Of a DNA stretch of 64,000 bases, positions 54,628 through 64,000 are shown one piece after another. The notes under the pieces were generated by a model, which did no database searches, was not told the origin of the DNA, and saw only the letters and a list, made by a program, of their open reading frames with translations. Numbering within the stretch: position 1 is the stretch's first letter; every line of letters begins with the position of its first letter. This stretch comes from Erpetoichthys calabaricus (taxonomy: Eukaryota > Chordata > Cladistia > Polypteriformes > Polypteridae). Where the stretch lies: contig NC_041396.2 in the NCBI RefSeq assembly GCF_900747795.2, positions 38,774,674 to 38,838,673 on the forward strand. The letters are read 5' to 3'. Made by a program: the position numbers and the translations under genes.

Positions 54628-57600
54628 GTTTGTTTTTCAGTCAAAAATCAATACGTGCCCTTCGAGCTTTTAAGTATGCGTAGCACTGTGCAACATGTCG
54701 TTTCAGGAATCAGCTTTACAAAAGATAGTAACGTGAAGATAATCTTTCAGCATTTTTAGACGAGCGTCCGTATCGTCTAGGTGTGCGAACAGCCCCCCTG
54801 CTCAATCCCCATACGTCAGGATCACAGATAGTCAGCGCAAGAGAGAGAGAAAAGTAAGCAATCTAGCTTCTCAGCCATCTGCCAATAGCGTGCCTTGTAT
54901 GAAATCAACTGGGCAAACCAACTGAGGAAGCATGTACCAGAAATTAAAAGACCCATTGTCCGCAGAAATCTGCGAACCAGCAAAAAATCCGCGATATATA
55001 TTTAAATATGCTTACATATAAAATCACAATTTAAATGACCGCTACGCGCGCGTGTTGACTCGGCAATGCCCAGAGCAGAAAGAACGCGCTCTGGCCGCTC
55101 CATGCGGGGAGTGAGAGAGACGCCAATATCTCACACTCTCTCCCCCATTAAAGAAATTAAATGGGTGCGAGTGAGACCACTGACCTCCCTCCCTTCTATT
55201 AGTTATAGGTTATAGTACGTTCGGCTTATCCATGAGTCCGGCTTATCTATGATACGATTTTATTTTAAAAATTCGTATGATTTTTGGTCTCCGGCTTATA
55301 CACGAGTCCGGCTTATAGACAAGAACCTAGGGTAATATCATTAAAATCTCTTTTACTGCAAATTAAATCTGTTGATATCTGATGGTGGCAGCGAGTTTTA
55401 GTTAGGAAACAAATGGAAGACAGGTCTTAGTTCCTTATTTGATTATTCAAGACTGTATACTATCTACTGCTGTCCCTGGACAATAGCATTTGCATCCTTC
55501 CAAAACACATTTTATATTTATTCTGTAGCCTTTCGCCACACCATATTCAATTAAGGGACATCTCACCCTCCTTATGCTGCTTCAAAAGACAATGCATGTC
55601 TTCAATGTCATGCAAGATTCTCTTTCTAATATGGAGTTTTGTTTTGCCATGTTTCCACCCATGTACTAGGCCACCATTTACATTACATATTTAACCAGTT
55701 CTCTGAGCAATTTAACAGACATTCTGTCACTTTGACCTTTGAAGCCTTTAACAATTTTTGGCACTGCTATGATGTAAATAGTGGATCAATAAACATGATT
55801 TGTTCATTTTTAGCTCCATTACATATAATCACTTTGTTCATTGTGTGTTAGAAAACATCCATACATGGTAAAGTTGGCGGAATCCTGCTTGTTCTTTGTT
55901 GCCACATACTGGCATGCCAGATAGATGCAGGACATTCAAATGTATTGTATTTTACGTTCATAACATTTTAAATGAAGAATTAATTGTGTGTTCTCACCAT
56001 ACACCCAGCCAATGCAAATAGATTCAAAAATTGCAATGAACAGGAGGCATGTCCCACTGCATGCATAGTGCTCGACAAGATAGAAGATATATACACCACC
56101 CTGTAGATGAAAAGACACAAGACATTGTTAGGGTTCAGGGTATTCAACTGTATGCTTAATATCTTAAAAGACACTTTATCTTGGCAGCCATCAAGAAATT
56201 AATCTTAAAGAATGAAGGAGCTGAAAAAGGTGCAATGATTATGGAAATGCTTTTCTTATCACACTGACTCCAAACCTTACATTCATTGCAATGTTCAACA
56301 TTGTCACAGCTATGACATGCTCACTGGGCAGTTGGAGCTTCAGACACTATGGTGCAGCCTTGGTCATCCAAGACTACACTTTGCACAGACCCTATTGAAG
56401 ATGTCTCCTCTTTTTTTTTTTTTACTGATCTGAAATTAGTAGTGAACTCTTAATGAACACACAAGAAACACATGCAGAATGGCAGTGAAGGCATACTATT
56501 CTTCTATTCAAAATAATCTAAATGTAATACCATAAGCAGGCGCACAGGCAGAAATACTACATAAGTATACAACCTGTATGCTTGTTTCTGTATCAGTTTT
56601 AAGGTAGTCTTCATTATCTGTCCAGGCGATATTTTTCCTACTTACAGAGTCATCCCAACTGACTGGAAAATGGGACTTCTTGTCAATATCTTGAAAGGGA
56701 AGTGTGATCACCTGGATTGCGGCAACAACATGGGGATAACACCTCTCTGTGCCGTGTAAGGTCCTGGCTAGGGTTGCCCACAATAGGATCTGTGATCACT
56801 TGCTCACCTACCAGTGACCGGAGCAGTCTGGTTTACGCCTAAGACGTCTAACTTTAACCGCATCATGGCACTGAGGGTTCTCATGGAGTGCAAATGCGAA
56901 TATCAGCAGAGTTTCTTTGTAGACTTTCATAAAGTGCTCGATGACTGATGCCCTGTGGGACATCCTGAGAGTTTGCTGGATCCCGTCAAGGTTGCTGGAT
57001 ATCATGGCTGGCCTGTACACTGCTACTGTGAGTGCTGTGCAGAGCCTTTGCATTTTTCCCAATTGCTTATGGTGTTTATCAGGGTTTTGTTCTTGCTCCT
57101 ACTCTGTTCAATGCTTGCATGGAATGGGTGTGGGGAAGGGTCATGGGGTCCAGCAACTGTGGGGAATCTGTTGGTGACTTTGACAATGATGTTGTGATGT
57201 TCACACAGTCAATGGAGACTCTTAAGACAATGAACGAGGAGTCTGAGTGTCTGGGCTTGTGAGTGTCCTGGATAAAAACCAAGATCCATGCCTTTAATGA
57301 CCTATTGGGCTCAGTCATCAGCAGTGTGTCTGTCTGTGAGGTTTAGTTACCACGGCAGCAACATTCATGTCTCTGGTGACTCATGGAGGGTAATGGGGTC
57401 GCTGGACAGGGGTGTGTGGCGCTTCCGAAATCTTTGCAAAATTATGAAGGTCATTAGAGTAACTGGTACTTCTTGTTTTGCTATATGGTTGTGAGACATG
57501 GGACTCCTTTAGTACTGTGTCTCTTTGGAGAGTCCTTGGGTACCACTGGTTTGACTTTGTGTTGAATGAGTAGTTGCCCATGGAGTCCCGAATGAGGCAT

Positions 57601-60600
57601 CTCACCTACATTGTGAGGTAGCATCAGTTATGGTACTATGGCCATATGGTGTGATTCCCTGAGGGTGATCCGGCTTGCAAGATCCTCACTGTTGAGGACC
57701 TGAGTGGCTGGACCAGGCCAAAGGGATACCCACATAACACCTGGCTGTAGCAGGTAGATGGTCATTTCCAGAGGGTGGAACTGGACCATGTGTCTGCCTA
57801 GGGGGGTTGCCAACTAGGATCCCGAGCTGTTTCGTCATGCGGTGGGTGTGACAACATGCTGTACCAGTGCATGCTCCCCATCCTGACCTAACCTGAACTT
57901 AGAGTCTCTCCAGAGGCATTCTTACAGCAGCTTAGATCATTCTAGGATGATAACTCTGCCTAGGTTATTGCCTGGTTTATATCACCACCTTGTTTTCCTT
58001 ATTTTATCAGTCTTATTCCCATTAATTTAAACAGAATATGTCATTAGTGAGAAAAATAAGCATATTGTTGACTAAAAGTAAAATAAAAATGACAAAATGT
58101 CTGAAAACTACAACTAAACGAAAATGAGAAAGTAAAATTGACAACAAAACAATTTGTTGTAATTGTAATTTTGATTTTCATCACACTAATGCTTGTGCAT
58201 AATGCACATGCAATTGTGAAGTTGCCGGTATGCCTGTTAAATATTTTAAACCCCACGGTTGTAAAGTTGGTTGGACTGAGCATAGCTTTGTACGTATGTG
58301 AAAGTACGCTTCACTGATGGCATATGAATCTATGGGTTTCATTAATCATTTCATCCATCAGTTAGCTTTTTGTTATAGATCTGAGAGTGAATGATAAAGC
58401 CTTATCACTTGTCAATGACTTATTCTGTGGAATTCATTGGCTAATATTGACTGTCATTCACAGACAGCCTGTTGTCAGTGTGGCACCAGCAGGGGGACAT
58501 GGCAGAAACACACACAACTTTCATTTTCTTTTCCTTGTGGGAAACGCCTTCCCCGTCCCCACAAGTCAAACACAGTCCAGCACAATCACAACACAATACT
58601 CTCTTTTCCTTCTTCTTCTTTTCTCTCCTCCATTCCTCCTGGCATGCTTCTTGCTCGACCTCCCGACTCTGGCTCTCGTAGTAGTGGTTGCTGGCCACTT
58701 TTATAAGGCACCCGGAAGTGTTCCCGGTGCTTGATAGCCTACTTCCGGCAGCACTTCCGGGTGTGGTGGAAGAACTTCCCATGAGGGGTCAGCAGCTGCT
58801 GCAGCACCCTCTGGCGGTGTCCATGGATCCCAACAGGACTGCACCAAACTCCAACTCCCATGGAGCCCTGTGGGAGTCCTAGGCACCACTTTAACCTGGA
58901 CGGGGGGCTGCCATCTAGCGTTCCGGGGGAGGTAACGCTGTAGCCACACTTGCTCCCCAGGTCCTCCCAGTGTGGAGGCATCCGCCACACTGCCCCTCCC
59001 TCAGCAGAGCCATGTTTGACGAAGTGGCCCATCCCTTGAGGGCTGTCTTTCTCCAGGACAGGGAGTCGACGCTGTTGGGTCCATGGCGCCACCCTGAAAC
59101 AAAACAAGAAGAAAGGGACAGGGAGGTGCACCTCCAGACGTGGCCCAGATTCTGGCATTCATAACGGCATTGCCCCCATGCTCCCGTGCCCTGCAGACAT
59201 GAAAGCAGGACAGGAAGCCCTGTTTCGCCTCACACCTAGCCAAGGTTGGCATTTCTCTTCACCCTGTGGAGAGAAGCCTTTCGCTGCCTGAAAGCAGTTA
59301 GGCTCACGCTGCACCCTGTTTGGAGACCTGGTCTTCCTTTTCCGGGTCCTCCTCTTACTCTTGGGCGCAACGACAGTCCACGCTGTCTGCACCCCTTTCA
59401 ACTTGAGTGCGACCGCTGCCTGCATTTGGGGCGGGGCGCTCTGGCAGCCGACACTTACAAGCCGGCACCTCACATGTGCTTCTGCCGTTTCCGTCCCCAC
59501 CGTGCGATCAGTCATCACAGCTACGTCCAGTGTAAGGGTTATGGTTACTTGGCGACTGGAACTGACTGATACTGGTACCGTTTCACACTGCACTCCTCTT
59601 TCATATATGGTACAGGTGTCCCCTACCTGTACTGCCACATCATTCTGGCTGGAGAATCCAGCACCACGCTGCCTCAACTACTCTTGCACTGCCGTTAGGG
59701 GTGCGTCGATCTTCTTCTCCAGCTTCTATTGTCTGCTGGAGCAGACCCAAGACCTGTAAAAGAGACTGTACGGCCACATCAGCAAATGACTGGCAACTGT
59801 CCCTAAACTTCAATGATAAAAGTGCTTAAATTAAAACATGTGCTACTTTGGAAAATACAGCTAGATAGTATGAAAATTAGAGCTATGGATGATTTGTCAA
59901 GATCAAATAGCCACCCCTACACTTCAAATTCAGTCAGTGTTTAGACGGGAAAAAATATATGTATACGTCAAAGAAGGTAGGAATTTCAGCAATTTAAGCA
60001 CATATATTACTTGTTTGTTGATAATACTTTTGTAGCGGCAGATTAAGCAGATTTGTAGTGTTAGTCGATGTTATCAACTGAGCCGATACACACGTTAGAC
60101 TTACACAGTCAGTTTTAATCAGGTTATTAGAACTGATTAAAGTGAGGCAATTCTGTCTGGTCTGTGCAGCACTGCCTAGGTCAGGTTAGAATTGTTAGAT
60201 CTGAACCGGACAGTAAACAAATAGCCTTTTAATAGTGGATGTCCTTGTAGCAGTGTTTGGATTTAAAACTGATAGCGATCTCAGCTCTTATCCTATTAAT
60301 TTTTACTTAATGCTGTGGGTGATTGTAACATATACATTTATGTCCCAAAATGTAATTGTGCAAAAATTGCATTATTTATTCACCACATTCTTCTTCTTTG
60401 CCCTGCTTGTTTCTTACTCTAAATAAGAAATTTGACTTTCAAATATTTATTAATGTTTAATATCAGTCTGTATCCTGTGTTAAGAATGTCATCTTTGTTT
60501 TTATTTTTTATTATTTTTCCTTTGGCTATTTGTTAAACACATTCAGCATTAGAAAGGTGCTATATAAATAAAACAACAACAAACCAATAGTAATAATAAT

Positions 60601-62987
60601 CATAATAATTTATTATTATTACTACACAGTGCCATGTGCTGAGGTTTGATTGCTAGCCTGGTCAGTGACTCTATGGAGTTTGCATGAACTCCCCATATGT
60701 ATGTGGACTGAGTGTGAGTAACTTTAAATATTGTTTTAATAGCTGGGTATTAGAAGTGGTCATTATGCACTCTCAATTGCCAAAATATGTTTATTCCTAC
60801 ATCTTTTGTTACATTATTGCCCCAGTTTAGGCTCACAGGGAATGCCCCACATTTGGTTATTATGTTGCTTATTAAGTGAAAGAGCTGAGATATTGCTATA
60901 ACAAATGTTCAGTATTTAATGTAAATGGTATGCTTGTGGAAATGCAGTACATACAGAAAACTTTCTATTTCTGCTATTATTATTAATAACACATTTTAAG
61001 TAGTAACTTCAACAGTATTTAAAAAAAATAAGCAAAGTAAGGATTCCCTGAAAAAAATACACTTTCAAAGTTTGGAAATGGCTAGATGACATTTAGTCCA
61101 CATCAGGAGATATCTCTGTATTATATAAAAAAAACCTGGGACGAGACTAGACCTGTTCAGAGAGACGAGATGTGACTTTCTCAGAAAGACACTTTCACGT
61201 CCCGCGAGACTAGTCTTTCTGCCAAGAGATTTAACCACGCCCAGGGCCAGAAAAAGACAAAGAATAGATGACAAAGTAGAAAGTTGTAAAGAATCCTAAA
61301 ACGTTGGCGTGATACACATGCAGAGCAGGTTAGAGATAATGGAAGTAGGAAAATTTGAAAGTCCCAAAAAAATGATAGTAAAGATCACATTAGCGCAAAC
61401 AAATGGAAAATATTACTCGGTGAAATAACAGAACAGCGAAAAGAGATCGAATAGTGTTTGAGGATGTCTGGGGGAGAAGAGAGACAAGGCAGTGAGACAA
61501 AAGGACAGCTGCTGTACAGGCTTTTAAACGTTCGAAGCGCCGCACAAGATGCAGATCACGCAGCATGGCAGCAGCAGCAAGCCAGCAAAAAAAATAGTAT
61601 TTTAATTATTAAGACTGTTTTCCTCTAGGATGAAAGTTATTTATGAAACATGCTAGGTTGTCTGGTGGACCAACATAAGATGCAATAATAATGACCTGGA
61701 GTGTGGAGCAAGATGCAGGAAAGGGAAAAAAAAAACCCTTATATGATTTCGTAAAGCCCAATCTGTTTATAAGTGTTTCCCTATCTTCCATTGCTTACTT
61801 CTCTTGGTGGGATGTGATTTTCTTTATTTATTCATCTAAAAATCCCAATCATTAACACATCTCCCAATATAAATGTGCACATCATTGCTATATGATCCAT
61901 TTTTAACCATTTTGTTTTGGGCTTTTCTGATGATCGTCTATGCGTTCTTTTTTCTTCCAAGTCTCCAGGTACCTTTTCATGTATATGTTTGGGAATGTCT
62001 CACAGTTTCTGCAAGCTGTGTCCCAGTTTCTTTCATCCACCCTCTCCTGGACCATTCTGCACTCTCTCAGTCCTCTTTCCAGCATCAGCACTTCTCTTTG
62101 AGCATAACTGCCACAAACTTAGCCTTGGCCTCTAGATGAAAAGTCCCACAATATCTGTCCCTCTATTTTTAAAAATCTGCTTTTTAAAACATTGTTAGTT
62201 GTCTTATTTCCTGCAAGACTAAAAGGTGCTGCCGGCTTGATTACAGAGTGAGTCAAAATTATGTTAACATTTGAATGGTGGAAACAATTTATTTACAAAA
62301 CATACTTCATACTGTATGTGCAAGATGATTTACAGGAATGTCTCAACCTGTTCGCCATCATGTTTAACACATGTACCATATGTGGCACATAAGTTGTCCA
62401 CAAAAATTGCATATAAGTATATACATAGCAGTACCATTAGTGTTAACATAATTTTGACTCACCTTGTATTTCAGATTAGCAGTCAGATATCATGGATGGG
62501 AGCTGTGACATGTTGTCAGTGTGGGATTGTTTTGTTAGTAACACTTTATTATGTTTTTAAATGTTCAGTGTTAATGTGCACTACTCTGTATCATCATATT
62601 ATTTTTAATGAAAATTTTACAAAAAACATTTTTTTTTTCTTCAGAGCGTGATGTACACCTTCATTGTGGTATTTTCCATTGTTAAACATAATGAAATGTT
62701 GAGGTTATACATATTGCTAAATTGTCAAGAGCATTAACCACAATTCTTGTTCTAATTAATCTTAAAAAGGTGTCAAGGATCCCCATGATGCTTCTTGTCA
62801 TTGTTGGCATAACACTTTTAAATACAAATGCATATTATCTGTTTCTTACCTCTGTAACCATCAGAAGCCCAATCATGAAGGACAGTATGCAGGTGATAAC
62901 CAGAACCACCTGCTTCATTCTTTTCTTTTTCAGTAGTATTGGAAACATGTCCATAACGATTGTCATAAAGGTTTCCAAGCTGACAAA
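49076..62987 (-). CDS. slc6a13-like: SLC6 gene B: GABA-type transporter, GAT2-like (3' five coding exons)
   Basis: Five minus-strand exons, 62987-62850, 56100-55998, 50140-50040, 49442-49272 and 49174-49076, join in phase to 203 codons plus stop. They carry the second half of helix 8 through helix 12 and the C-terminal tail of an SLC6 carrier. Key words are [52 protein letters not shown] and [20 protein letters not shown]. With the 386 codons of gene A this would give about 589 residues, the usual family length. But the order on the chromosome (B's 3' half upstream of A's 5' half) and the 98% identical intron block at both edges show they are separate tandem paralogues. B's first nine coding exons lie right of the window. 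Confidence 0.92.
49272..49442 (-). CDS. slc6a13-like: SLC6 gene B exon: helices 11-12
   Basis: 171 bases, 57 codons in phase 0. It encodes [40 protein letters not shown] and [17 protein letters not shown]. Acceptor CATTCCTAG, donor GTAAAT. Confidence 0.95.
49443..50039. other. Intron of SLC6 gene B, nothing recognised
   Basis: Contains a G run of 14-15 bases near 49563. The 49840-49990 stretch (words like GAAACTGGCTTTGGAGACAC) faintly recalls the 5' part of an RTE LINE, but too weakly to call. Confidence 0.35.
50040..50140 (-). CDS. slc6a13-like: SLC6 gene B exon: helix 11 start
   Basis: 101 bases. It encodes [20 protein letters not shown] and [13 protein letters not shown], the strongly conserved [14 protein letters not shown] loop and start of helix 11. 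Donor GTAAGT. Confidence 0.95.
50729..52000 (+). pseudogene. L2 LINE reverse transcriptase, 5' frame
   Basis: Open to about 52000 as a LINE product (linker plus RT motifs 1-A). The first 25 residues are probably flanking DNA. It is broken relative to the rest of the RT, so no full-length enzyme is made. Confidence 0.8.
50790..53699 (+). mobile_element. L2-group LINE, 5'-truncated, about 2.9 kb
   Basis: It lacks the endonuclease and begins within the linker before the reverse transcriptase ([20 protein letters not shown]). RT motifs follow: [40 protein letters not shown], motif [21 protein letters not shown] (the usual AFD is AFH), and in another frame [11 protein letters not shown] at about 52160. 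The region between, with the VPQGSVLGP motif, is shifted near 51980-52100. The C-terminal [20 protein letters not shown] and GPAYLSERI are typical of L2. The 3' UTR ends GGCTATACAAAAATAAATTG plus TATTG repeats. The exact left end is uncertain. Confidence 0.9.
52114..53010 (+). pseudogene. L2 LINE reverse transcriptase, 3' frame
   Basis: It begins [20 protein letters not shown] with the catalytic YADD, then [29 protein letters not shown], and the C-terminal domain to [11 protein letters not shown]. It continues the frame before it after a shift. Confidence 0.85.
53745..53912 (-). mobile_element. Relic of a GGGGCCTCAT-type inverted-repeat element
   Basis: TGTTGTGTACGCACAAG near the left and GCATACACAACCTTTATAAA with TGAGGCCCC at the right resemble the ends of the 40364-42635 element. 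It is short (about 170 bases) and diverged. Confidence 0.6.
54027..55332. mobile_element. Outer inverted-repeat transposon (CCCTAAGTTCTTGTCTATAAGC), host of a nested element
   Basis: The left end CCCTAAGTTCTTGTCTATAA is mirrored at the right end (AGACAAGAACCTAGGG inverted), with TA at 54025-54026 and 55333-55334. The subterminal words CGGCTTATACATAAGTCCGG, CGGCTTATCCATGAGTCCGG and GGCTTATACACGAGTCCGG recur inside both ends. No transposase is present. The CAGTAATCCCTC element at 54123-55026 sits inside it. Confidence 0.8.
54123..55026. mobile_element. CAGTAATCCCTC transposon nested in the outer element
   Basis: It begins with CAGTAATCCCTCCTCCATCG after TA (54121-54122). From ATATGTTTATATGG on it matches 46703-47500. 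It breaks off after ATGCTTACATATAAAATC, losing the mirrored end seen at 47525. It includes a GA microsatellite at about 54566-54620. Confidence 0.75.
55333..55997. other. Intron of SLC6 gene B, nothing recognised
   Basis: No feature recognised. Confidence 0.4.
55998..56100 (-). CDS. slc6a13-like: SLC6 gene B exon: helix 10
   Basis: 103 bases. It encodes [20 protein letters not shown] and [15 protein letters not shown]. Acceptor CATCTACAG, donor GTGAGA. Confidence 0.95.
56610..57895 (+). mobile_element. RTE-type LINE relic, heavily broken
   Basis: Pieces in several frames follow the order of an RTE-group reverse transcriptase: [78 protein letters not shown], then further on MRHLTYIVR and LSGWTRPKG, ending near CATGCTCCCCATCCTGACC. 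There are many stops and frameshifts, so it is older than the RTE copy at 20248 and of a different subfamily. Confidence 0.75.
57896..58478. other. Intron of SLC6 gene B, nothing recognised
   Basis: AT-rich intron without recognisable content. Confidence 0.4.
58479..59760 (-). mobile_element. Fossil LTR retrotransposon fragment, 3' LTR plus internal part
   Basis: A 511-base LTR at 58479-58989 has perfect TGTGGC/GCCACA ends. On the minus strand it contains a TATA box (CCTTATAAAAGTGGCC). A purine-rich tract (CTGAGGGAGGGGCAG, 58990-59004) stands just before it on the minus strand, the usual neighbour of a 3' LTR. Internal GC-rich sequence continues to about 59760 without recognisable polymerase motifs. 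The other LTR is not in the window. The element is broken and incomplete. Family is uncertain, possibly Ty3/Gypsy. Open frames here in both directions belong to the element. Confidence 0.65.
59761..61117. other. Intron of SLC6 gene B with small repeat relics
   Basis: 60540-60620 (GCATTAGAAAGGTGCTATAT plus ATT-type runs) looks like an L2-type LINE tail. 60625-60790 (GTTTGATTGCTAGCCTGGTC, TATGGAGTTTGCATGAACTC) looks like a worn SINE. Otherwise nothing recognised. Confidence 0.45.
61118..61600. mobile_element. Unclassified dispersed repeat candidate
   Basis: The stretch GACGAGATGTGACTTTCTCA, GAAAGACACTTTCACGTCCC, GCGAGACTAGTCTTTCTGCC, AACCACGCCCAGGGCCAG differs in composition from its surroundings and feels like a repeat seen in fish genomes. 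I cannot name the family and see no ends. Confidence 0.3.
61601..62849. other. Intron of SLC6 gene B, nothing recognised
   Basis: AT-rich sequence next to the helix 8/9 exon. A short inverted pair GAGTCAAAATTATGTTAACA (62250) and TGTTAACATAATTTTGACTC (62438) could be the ends of a small 210-bp inverted-repeat element. Confidence 0.4.
62249..62462. mobile_element. Small inverted-repeat element (MITE-like)
   Basis: AGAGTGAGTCAAAATTATGT near 62245 is mirrored by ATTTTGACTCACCTTG ending near 62465, giving about 20 bases of inverted repeat around a 170-base centre. TGGAAACAATTTATTT-type centre words are unremarkable. The size and the GAGTCAAAATTATGTTAACA end suit a miniature transposon. Confidence 0.6.
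62850..62987 (-). CDS. slc6a13-like: SLC6 gene B exon: helices 8 (end) and 9
   Basis: 138 bases, acceptor CTTCTTCAG, donor GTAAGA. It encodes [20 protein letters not shown] and [20 protein letters not shown] with LLMVTE. This is the exon that gene A must have just left of base 1. Confidence 0.93.
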
Positions 62988-63119
62988 CTGAAGAAGGAAG
63001 GAAAAACAAATTATTATGAATTTGATTTATTTTTGTGGTGCTCTACACAGTGTGCCTACAAATAATACATATATAATACAATGATATTAATGCATATATG
63101 CGGTACATCCATACACATT

Positions 63120-63260
63120 CATTCTCCAGCTCTCTTAATACAATACAGGGTTGCAAATTGGCCAGAGTCTATCCCAGCAGCATCGGGCATAGGTAGGATA
63201 CAGTGTGTCTTTCCATTACAAAAAACATTCATACGCACGCACACCTAGGGCCATCCTGCG
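63120..63260 (-). mobile_element. Old RTE-type tail relic
   Basis: CAGGGTTGCAAATTGGCCAG, GTCTATCCCAGCAGCATCGG and ACGCACGCACACCTAGGGCC follow the reverse strand of the same tail family as 37315-37435, strongly diverged. Confidence 0.5.
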
Positions 63261-63476
63261 AAGCCTTGCAGAGCGTGTTTGTGTGTAAGTGACTGAGAGA
63301 AAGAAAATGAGAGAAAGAGAATGAACTTAGAGAGCACAATTTATGACACCCTCTCCTCTACTTAACTCCATTGGCCTGGGTACTGGTGATATTGGCAAGG
63401 ATTTTGGATTGTATAATCTGGTGGAGTTTGGAAAGTAAGTGCAGATGGTGTTGCCTCTGATTGCAAGTGAGCTGTG

Positions 63477-64000
63477 TAAAGATTAACTGGTGGCATGAAT
63501 GAACATGAAGCATATGCAACAGAGAAAAGATCATTGGAACTACATGGAAGGAGTTGTGGAAGATCAGTCATGTTGGGAAGTGAGGGAGAGACATTGTGTT
63601 TCACAACACTACCTGCAGCAGTGATGGTGAAATGTCAGGTGAATAATGCAAGGAAAAATTATAACAAAGTGAAGTTTAAGCAATATGTTGTCATCAGTAG
63701 CATAACTATAGGCAATGCGGGTGGGGCAGTTGCACTTGGGCTCATTGGGTTGGGGGGCCATGGTGACTGCATTGATTTTGTTTCCCAAAGCTTTATTATT
63801 GCCATGCTTGCCTGCTTGACATCACGATAAAAAGGTTAATGGTGAGTCTGACACTAAAGTAGGTGCAGCCTTTCAGCATTCAGTGTTGTTTGCCTGGGTG
63901 TTACCTGTCATTTAGTTGTAAGTATTAGAATGCAATCAAGGGAGCAGATGCCACAGGAAAATATGACAAAAAAAGTTAAGTATTTAAAGTTATGGCAAAA
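63477..64000. repeat. Duplicated intron block, copy in SLC6 gene B
   Basis: Partner of 673-1194, about 98% identical and running to the end of the window. It lies 490 bases upstream of the helix 8/9 exon of gene B. The sequence to its left (63261-63476) is what stood here before the LINE insertion in the other copy, or differs because of it. Confidence 0.85.

Noticed and set aside
56508-57605. Several overlapping frames as a zinc-finger or enzyme gene
   Set aside because: The plus-strand pieces line up as a broken RTE-type reverse transcriptase; the minus-strand frames are shadows.
58437-59677. Several proline- and arginine-rich open frames as a possible host gene
   Set aside because: They fall inside an LTR with TGTGGC/GCCACA ends, a TATA box and an adjoining purine tract, so they belong to a retroelement fossil.
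2119-62987. One single SLC6 gene split by an inversion or with shuffled exons
   Set aside because: All exons are on the same strand and the shared intron is present twice, once at each edge, which fits two tandem paralogues better.

Overview
This is vertebrate nuclear DNA, almost certainly from a ray-finned fish. It has split genes with GT/AG introns and is packed with fish-type LINEs, tRNA-derived SINEs and Tc1/mariner, Mutator-like and other DNA transposons. The SINE with a tail ending in ATGGATGG repeats makes me think of bichirs and ropefish (Polypteriformes), but that is a recollection and not proven here.

Host genes, all on the minus strand, read from high to low coordinates. (1) SLC6 gene B: only its last five coding exons are present (62987 down to 49076), from transmembrane helix 8 to the stop codon and a poly(A) signal. 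(2) A LEMD2 gene copy: exons 1 to 6 (43203 down to 32634), carrying the LEM domain and first membrane helix. Exon 1 no longer reads in one frame, and the exons for the second membrane helix and the C-terminal winged-helix domain were not found. (3) SLC6 gene A: its first nine coding exons (27286 down to 2119), from the start codon to helix 8. Both SLC6 genes belong to the GABA/betaine/taurine transporter branch and look closest to GAT2 (SLC6A13).

A and B are not two halves of one gene. The same intron, between the exons for the two halves of helix 8, is met at both edges of the window: 673-1194 and 63477-64000 are about 98% identical. The locus is therefore a recent head-to-tail tandem duplication with a unit of roughly 62.8 kb, or an assembly artefact imitating one. 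The partial LEMD2 copy lies inside the unit, directly upstream of SLC6 gene A and in the same orientation. This suggests that the duplication captured the 5' part of LEMD2 and placed its promoter upstream of a transporter gene.

Layout: 1-1194 LINE end and duplicated intron block; 2119-27286 SLC6 gene A with introns full of transposons (Tc1-like, L1-like, SINEs, an LTR fossil in a TA microsatellite, a nearly intact RTE LINE with target-site duplication); 27.3-32.6 kb probable junction zone with a 58-bp copy of the SLC6 start-codon exon; 32.6-43.2 kb LEMD2 with a mariner and a 2.3-kb inverted-repeat element in intron 1; 43.5-48.8 kb SINEs, a Tc1-like element, a degenerate AGATATCT palindrome tract and a 752-bp Mutator-like element with a FLYWCH zinc-finger reading frame; 49.0-63.0 kb SLC6 gene B with an L2 LINE, nested inverted-repeat elements, an RTE relic and an LTR fossil in its introns.
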